From the NCBI GenBank assembly GCA_025602905.1, contig JAHLKI010000003.1, positions 1,426,001-1,490,000 of the forward strand: a stretch of 64,000 bases of DNA, read 5' to 3'. Positions within the stretch are counted from its first letter, which is position 1. Every line of letters starts with the position of its first letter. The translations under genes and the position numbers were made by a program. The notes beneath the pieces were generated by a model. That model saw only the letters and a program-made list of their open reading frames with translations, ran no database searches and was not told where the DNA came from. Origin of the DNA: Phlyctochytrium arcticum. Taxonomy: Eukaryota > Chytridiomycota > Chytridiomycetes > Chytridiales > Chytridiaceae. Positions 57,251 to 64,000 of the stretch are shown here, in pieces.

Positions 57251-57367
57251 ATCCCGTTCCTCTTACCCATCCAATCAAATATATAAAATTAACCCCTAGT
57301 ACGTGACATCGTAACTATTTACACAAGTAAGAGGTGGCAGCATGGCTTCTATGGAATATCAACGGAT

Positions 57368-59133
57368 CTAGCGTGTCGTTCGCGACGTGAATGCAAGCAA
57401 TTTTGATCCAGCGTCTTCAAGCATTTCGTCATTCTTGCAAAAAGCGAATCGTGCCAGCTGACCGGCAACATTTTCCCGACCATCCTTGTCCTTGGGATCG
57501 TAAAATGCAGATGGTGGTATAGCTGTAATACCTGCTTCACGCGTCAGGTATCGGCAAACCACGTAATCGCGTCGTTTTTCCTGTTGCTCGGCGGCATCAG
57601 CCGGTATTTGAATTCCAGAAGTGTTTGCCAGAGTGAAATAGCCTCCATGGGGAAGAGTTGGCTGCAAACCTGCCTCGACGAGAATCTTTTGCAGCTTGTC
57701 GCGTAATCTTTGATATGTCGCCCTCGTTTCCTCAAAGTATCCATTGGTTTGGGCCTGCTCGAGAGCAACGGCAGTTGCTTCCTATAAAGAAATGAGCCAT
57801 ATGTATGAGGCCATCATGTGAAATTCGGACTTACCTGGAGCGGTGTTGCAACGGAAAAGGGGACGTACTGGTGCACCATCCATATGGCTCTAATCAACTC
57901 TGGTGGACCCAGCGCCCAGCCAATCTTCCATCCCGTCACACCGAACATTTTTCCTAATTCACATGCAAAAAAGTAAGACACTCTGTCTGAGTTGCGTTTC
58001 AATCATTTCCTATCACCTGCGCTACCCACTGTTATTGTGCGTTCAAACATGCCGGGCAAGCTTGCTGGAATAGGGGTCGTCAGTTGTGTCACCAATTTAT
58101 CAAGAAAGTGTTTACAAACCAAACTTGATGAGTTGTTCGACAGAATCTTCAAAGACAAGAGTTTCGTAGACTTCATCCGCGAGGACCAACAAGTCATACT
58201 CCTTGGCAATGTCGGCGATTGCCAGCAACTCCTCTCGCCGAAATACCTTTCCAATAGGATTGTGTGGGTTGTTCACTATGATCATCTTTGTTTTCCCTGG
58301 ACTTATTGCCTTTCGAATCTCTTCCACGTCCAACTTCCACTCATCGGCGGTAGAGGCAGGCTGTCCTACTGGGGGTCGCAGAGAAACCATACGAGGTACA
58401 CCCCCAGCAAGCGCTACAGAGGCCGGGTAGCTATCATAGAAAGGCTGCATGATAATGACTTCGTCACCCGGATTGATGAAGGCTTGAATGGTACTGAAAA
58501 TGGCTAATTTCAGGGGTCAGGCAAATTTCTCTCGAGGCAGAAAATGGGAATGCAATACCTTGACATGCACCAACGGCAGTCAAGATCTCTGTAAGAGGAT
58601 TTAACGTGCGACCCAGACTACTTGTGTAATAAGATGAAAGTGCTATTGCTTGATTTAGGTTCTGATATTTCCAAATCATATGAACAATGAGACTAACCGT
58701 TTGTCAAACGAACATGACCTTCACTTCGAGTGTATTGATGCATCAGCCCAGAGCCTGAGACAGCATCTTTGGCCGCATCAGTTATGAAGGAGGGCACGGG
58801 TAGCGTGGGAAACCCCTAACAAAAGGTCAGAGGAAAATGAAATCTGCATTCCAACATTCGAAAACCTACCTGCCCCAAATTGACAGCATTGCTTTTGTTG
58901 GCTAGCGCTGTGAACTCCGCAAATACAGTTCCTCCCGGGTCAAGAGAACTCAGCCTGTCCGCTGTCTTGGGTACAGCATTCTGTTAGATAGATCAAAAAG
59001 GAAAACAATTGCTACTCACCCTCACGGTAGCTCTTGCGGAAGTAGACATTAGAGAAGCAGATATAGAGCGGGCAATAGTTGGTTGAGTAGGGTGGTAGAT
59101 AAATTGCCAACGATTTCGGAGTCGGGTTAGCAT
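57368..59133 (-). CDS. BNA3: Kynurenine-oxoglutarate aminotransferase, mitochondrial
   Basis: PLP enzyme converting kynurenine to kynurenic acid, related to cysteine-S-conjugate beta-lyases. Eight exons close in phase: 59020-59133, 58870-58980, 58698-58815, 58559-58648, 58120-58503, 58017-58064, 57835-57953 and 57368-57781, 465 residues. Fold-type I motifs are GFPTLPVPSF, TNA...YY, PFYDSYPASVALAGG, NNPHNPIGKVFRREEL, ADEVYETLVF, and the PLP-lysine SAGKMFGVTGWKIGWALGP. The C-terminus (GITAIPPSAFYDP, ARFAFCKNDEML) is typical of KAT/Bna3. The Arg/Ser-rich N-terminus (MLTRLRNRWQFIYHP) looks like a mitochondrial presequence, with a second Met at 29 that could start a cytosolic form. Lies 120 bp downstream of the EDE1 stop, same strand. 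Confidence 0.9.
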
Positions 59134-59253
59134 TTCGACAAGTTACACAAAGGATGCAGATTTCTGATTCAACATGGACTTGAACAAAATATGAAAGAAA
59201 TACTATGAGAAATCTATACTATTTACGATTTATTCCAGACGCCTGCTCTGTTG

Positions 59254-62200
59254 TTATTTTGCGTCCAGTAGATAGTTTGTAGCTTGGGCAACATCGAATT
59301 GATTCCTAAACCAAAAGAGTTGGTACGGCTAATAAATGTTTGTAAACAATCCCACTTACATTTCCAATGCATTGATGGCTTGCTCTATATAAGCACTTTC
59401 ATGAGTAAATGAAAGTTTTCAGTAACAAAGAGAGTATTTACCTTTGGTGAAGCCTAGGGCAACTATGTTCTTAACCTCTGGTGCGTCCTCTCCGCCAGCA
59501 GGAACTGCTGGTGGGGGCGGTACAGGGCGTCGGTCAGTCTCAGTTGAGGTGGATGGTTGCGGTGGGCCAAAAGCACTAGCAAAGTCAACACCTCCGAATG
59601 CATCATCGAATGCTGCGGTAGTATCTCCGCTTGCGGGAAGGTGTGGGTCACTTGGAGGGACAGATTGAAACCCTCCAAACGCAGCATCCAAATCATTTGG
59701 AGAAACCGCAACTTGTGGTGACAGATTTGACCCAAACGGATTTGCGTCTAAAGGCGCAAAAGCTGAAGCAAAATCTGCGTCAAAGGAGGCATTTGGGCCT
59801 GCTCGGTTCACGTCATTGAATGAGGCGTCGAATTTGAAAGCATCTTCTGAAAAGTCATTTGTGGTCATAGAGGTGAACGCTGAATCAAAGTCGCTGGTGG
59901 GGAAGCTCGAAACTGACGGTGTGGTCTTCTTCAAGTCGGCGGTTGACGGTGTGGAGGCAAACGCCCTTTTCATTTCCTCTTCTATGTCTACTTCAGTCAC
60001 GGGCGGAGCCAGAGGGGCATTCTTGCTTGCAGGTTCACCAAAAATGTTCTGAGTTAGTGGTTCCGGCAAGCCCGCCACGTTACTGCTGAAGGCTGATGCA
60101 AAGTCTGCGTCAAAGGCAGGAGGGATCGCTACAGCAACACTGTTGCCATCCTGGAATGAAAAGGCATCAAATGCATTGTCGGGGAAAGCCGGTGCCGGGG
60201 GGTTGGCCGGCTCTGGTGACGATGTAACATTATTTGGTGCTGCCAAAACCTGCGATGCAGGCTCAAAACCATTTGTTGGATTTGGCAAATGTTGAGAAGT
60301 GGAAGACTCCGGCTCTTTCGATGTCAGAGGACCACTGGTTGAATCTGGCAAATCTTGAGAAGGAGAGGATTCCGGTTCTTTCGATATGAGAGGAAGAGAT
60401 TTTACTGAAGCCGTCTTTTTTCCGAAATGCTCAGCCAAGCCGCTATCGGAAGCTGCATCAAGTGCAGTCTTCATCCCATTAAAGGATTTCACGGACGATG
60501 GACGGCCTGCAGCTGGGGAGACAGCCGGGGAGAGGGCACCAAAGATAGCGGGGGTCGGTGACAATGCAGCAATGGAGGCTGGCGAAGGTGAAGCGGCCGA
60601 GCCTGGATGCACTTTTTTCGGCTTATTAGCTTCAAATAGCTCTTCAAAATCATCGACGTGAGACTTGCGTGAGGCAATTGAGGTGTTCGATCCTTTCCGG
60701 GGAAGCTTATTATCAGAAAGGACCACGGGTGAAGGACCTTCAGTCGCCGGCTGCTGAAGCAAATCTACTTGACTTGTACTCAAGAGCGCACGACTCGGCT
60801 TCTTTGAGGGAGGGGGTGGTGGAGGAGCCTTTTTCGGGGAAGACGCAGCAAGATTTGACGTGCTGCTGAGTATCGGTGTGCTTGTAAGGTTGCTGATAGC
60901 TGTCGGTGTTGAAAGTCCGGGTTGGGGGGAGTTGGCTGTAGCACCAAGTGCTGAAAAGGCAGCGTACGGATCACTCGACGTGTCCAGCGAGGGCAATGAT
61001 CTGGCAGTCTCTGCCGCTTTGGAACGTTCCGCCGCCAATGCTTTCAGTTTCTCCTTCTCCTTTTCATTGATAGCAGCTTGCACAGCTACTTGCTGGGCAA
61101 CCTGGCTATTCCTCGTTTTCTCTAGCTCCAGTTTTGCTTGCTCTTGTTTCAAGTCACTTTTTAACTGCTCATAATCAGCTCTGGCGCTCGCCAAAAGTTT
61201 TTCGTTCACGTCGCGATGTTGTTGTTGTTGCTTCACTTCGACTCTTAGCTTTTCAATCTCAGAGCGCATGGGAAGAGCCGTCTCGTTCAAGCCCTTTATC
61301 TGAATTTTCATCTCTTCCACTTCTGTCTGTGCACGTTGTAACTGTTGTTCCAGCTCAATTTTCTCTGTCTGCACCGCTGCTACAGTTTGTTGGGCTTGTT
61401 GTAACTCAGCAAATGCAATGTTCAGAATTTGTCGTTCACGATTCAAAGCCGTTTCTGACTCCATTACAATGCGACTCTCCGTTTCAAAAACGGCACGAAG
61501 CTGAGAGTGCTCGAGAGCGATTTCATTCCGCTTGTCTGTGATTGTCTTCAACTCGGCGTCTACAACACCTTTCCGTTGACGAACTTCCTCAGCGGATGGT
61601 TGCAAACTGCTTAGTTGTTGCTCCACCTGCTGAAGCTCTGTTTTACGCTGAGCAAGCTCATTCTCCCTGTCTTCCAGTTCCAGTGCTTCGTAATTCGAGG
61701 ACCCCTTGGAAAAAGACATGGCTAGATATATTTCGTCGTTAGAGACCCGTGTAGTAAGTCCAATCACTAAACCTACCACGCGTGCCAGGGACAGACAAGG
61801 ATGCGGCAGGGGATCCTAGCCCACTCATCAAATCCTCTACAGAACCGCTGTGGGCTCCGGTGAGGAAAGTCGGCATAGTGGGCATAGTGCTCGCACCGGC
61901 TGCAGCTTTTACCCGTTGAGAGGGCGGAATCAGATCTGGGGGAAGGGTGAGCGGCAACTGTCCTCCGCTCATTCGGGCCCTGATCAAATGCATCGCGACG
62001 GCAAACTCGTCCTTGGAAAGCTTCCCCGACTTGGACATATCGGACAATTCCCAAATTTTCGCCAAGTCTGTCTGCGGCAATTTGGCCTTTACGAAAAATT
62101 CATAACTGTCTTGTCCTTGTTGTGATCCGGTGTGAGGGAGCGAGCATATTGCACAAAAAATACGGCATACCTGTCAGATGACCCTTTTTTTCTTTGTCTA

Positions 62201-63619
62201 ACCCGTCGAAAAACTGGTCGCTCTGAGCCTTTTCCTCATCTTTGATGGCCCATTCCGTCTCAGCCTTGAGAGCGCCCGGAAGCATAGTTCTACGACGATC
62301 AATTCGAGGAGACGATGCAGCAGGGCTTACAGTCGAGTTTCTGTTCAGTGCCCGAGTCGATGCTGGTGGACTGGACAAACCGAGAAAGCCATCAGTTGAC
62401 AAATTTGATTGGGGCAGCAGATTCGGGGGTAAAGTGGCAGGTAAGGCCGGAAGTAGTCCTTGTCTTGTACGCGTAATCAGCAGCATGGCAATGCTAAATT
62501 GGGTCGCGTCGAGTTTGCCGTGTCCCTGTACATCTACAAGTCGCCTAGCGTGGTGTAAGCGATATGCATTGAAGCCTGTCACTGCTTCTCATACCATATT
62601 CTGCTGAGAAGCTCGAGAGGAAGCGTGGATTTCATGAAAAGTTCCCGTGCAGCGTCGCCTAGCCAATGGAATTAGAGAATGCATTTCATCGTTGAGGTTT
62701 TATGACTTACCGGTGGCAAATCCGTCTACAGGTTTGCAGCTTTCAAAAGCGGCAGTGAAGCGCTCTCGTTCTTCGGGTGTAATAGTGTACACGTTGGTGT
62801 TTCCAGTAAGATGCGAGGCTACGCTAGACCCAGTATTATGGGAAGCAACGCGATCTGTACCCGTAAAGTGGGATTTTACGGGCTGACTCGCAGTACCCGT
62901 TCCAGTACGCTGTGAAATTAAGGGAGTTTGATGTGATGGAGATGGCTGACTTGAGATACTCGTTCCGGTCCGCTGCGGTACAAGCGGAGATTGAAATCCC
63001 TGGGATCCACTTATTGAACTTGTGCCACCAAATGACTGAAAGGCAGAATCAGAGGATACGCCGGGAGTAGATGCCCTGGCCGACGTTTGAGATAGTCCCG
63101 GGACGTTTCCGACACATTCAAATTTGGGCAAAGGACCACCTTGCAAGATACGTTAAGGATTGAAAGAGGCAAAGTTGATGAGAGCCATATTCGGGGACAT
63201 ACCAGGGGTCAAAGAAGCTCCTTTGACGGGTTTACCAGACTGAGCAAGCGCAATGTATTTGAGAGCATTGTAAAACGTGGCGCTGGTGAGATATCCACGA
63301 CCTTCTGGGTCGCAAAGTTGCCATATTTCGCTCAGAGTTGTTTGTGGCAACTGTGACTTGGAGAGAAAGCCAACTGCTTCGGACGGCAGTACCTTGCCCG
63401 TGCCCTGCGGATCTGTCAGGCCAAGATAGTATGCATAGGCAGTCTCTTCGTCCGTAGACAGCTTCAAATCTATCACAGTTTGTAAGGATAACGTCAACGG
63501 ATTGTTGCACTCATCACAAACATACCAGCACCAGTCTTGCCGTTTGTGGCCGGGGAGGGCGCAACAGAAAATGGATCTTGGTCTCCAAAGGACCATGCCG
63601 TGTTATTCGAGACCGCCAT
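59254..63619 (-). CDS. EDE1: Eps15/Ede1-like endocytic scaffold with three EH domains and UBA
   Basis: Early scaffold of clathrin-mediated endocytosis. Nine exons close in phase: 63526-63619, 63203-63469, 62711-63139, 62595-62658, 62171-62544, 61777-62109, 59442-61721, 59360-59384 and 59254-59305, 1305 residues. Three EH domains are visible: EH1 (TGKVLPSEAVGFLSKSQLP, EIWQLCDPEGRGYL), EH2 (ARELFMKSTLPLELLSRIW, GHGKLDATQFSIAMLLI) and EH3 (FFVKAKLPQTDLAKIWELSD, GKLSKDEFAVAMHLI). A long coiled coil follows, then repeats of the DF/SAF type (DADFASAF, FDAFSF, DPYAAFSAL) that can bind adaptors. A C-terminal UBA (VKNIVALGFTK, EQAINALEMNQFDVAQAT) is split across three exons. Start ATG at 63619 gives MAVSNNTAWSFGDQDPF. 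The architecture matches yeast Ede1. Confidence 0.93.
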
Positions 63620-64000
63620 CGCTCTTTAGTTCCACTCAGTTCCAGGACAAACGGCTATAACAGAACTTGACCTTGCAGCGGCGGAATTTGCGATGACAAG
63701 GTCGGGCCTAGCCCTAACAGCGCTCATTCTTCCTTTTTTGGTTAAATTGGCGTGGCCTTTCGGCAACTGAGTGCAGAACTGAGTGAGCTCACAGTGAGCC
63801 TGGAACTTTTCAGACTCTGGCTTTCGAGACTCAGAGAGAAACTTACGGTTCAAATCAAGGACCAGCTTTAGAGCATTTTTAGATACAGGTGCTGAAGGTA
63901 TGAAGAAGACACATCGATAGGAGGGAAAGCACTAATTTCACCAAAAAGAACAGATCGTCGATAACGACACATTATACGCGATCTCGTACAGGATGCTTGA
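63620..64000. other. Right-end flank
   Basis: 381 bp upstream of EDE1, probably its promoter. No gene supported. Confidence 0.4.

Noticed and set aside
1..64000. CRISPR arrays, bacterial operons, rRNA genes
   Set aside because: None seen; repeats present are eukaryotic microsatellites and short tandem duplications.

Overview
This is nuclear DNA from a fungus, most likely a non-Dikarya (chytrid-like or related early-diverging) lineage. Coding regions are interrupted by many short GT-AG introns, typically 55-70 nt. Proteins are rich in poly-Q, Pro, Ser and Thr. The gene set is fungal (Bna3, Nta1, Ede1, Sqt1/AAMP, Pho85-type cyclin, GCR1_C domain, F-box proteins, a GPI-type wall protein). It also includes genes poorly represented in yeasts: a mitochondrial calcium uniporter and a ROCK-type Rho kinase. 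Lineage is inferred from gene content; no rRNA or other phylogenetic marker is present. Exon models were assembled by hand from splice consensus and reading phase. For SKI2, SPF27, MCU, the arrestin-SH3 gene, the peroxidase fusion, NTA1, BNA3, EDE1, SQT1 and the ROCK-like kinase every phase closes.

Layout. 1-2452 (-): decayed MULE/FAR1-like transposase cut by the window edge. 2993-7415 (-): SKI2 RNA helicase, sharing a 197-bp divergent promoter with 7613-8525 (+), the splicing factor SPF27/BCAS2. 8747-10063 (+): MCU. 10980-14318 (+): large low-complexity orphan. 14686-17111 (-) and 18416-23076 (+): a divergent pair, an arrestin-fold protein with a C-terminal SH3 domain and a 1534-residue heme peroxidase-DOMON-cytochrome b561-cytochrome b5-ferredoxin reductase fusion whose NAD(P) domain contains an inserted SH3 domain. 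23260-24519 (-): NTA1. 27272-29532 (+): poly-Q Pcl/Clg1-like cyclin. 30754-33980 (+): tandem F-box-like gene pair, both apparently damaged. 35854-36786 (+): DUF1295 membrane protein. 37187-39673 (-): Crypton-derived GCR1_C protein. 40157-41647 (-): SQT1/AAMP. 42057-48023 (+): 20-exon ROCK-like kinase. 48407-49540 (-): Pro-rich GPI-type wall protein. 50394-54007: small orphan, LysM protein, F-box protein. 54008-57250 (+): disordered orphan. 57368-59133 (-): BNA3-like kynurenine aminotransferase. 59254-63619 (-): EDE1/Eps15-like endocytic scaffold.

Functional links. Most of the window is ordinary housekeeping (mRNA decay, splicing, ribosome assembly, endocytosis, NAD biosynthesis). The most unusual locus is 14.7-23.1 kb. 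The peroxidase fusion could in principle carry electrons from NADPH through FAD and b561 across a membrane to an extracellular DOMON/peroxidase module, giving a DUOX-like layout without a NOX core. Its inserted SH3 domain, and a related SH3 domain in the divergently transcribed arrestin-like neighbour, suggest regulation by a scaffold. This coupling is inference.
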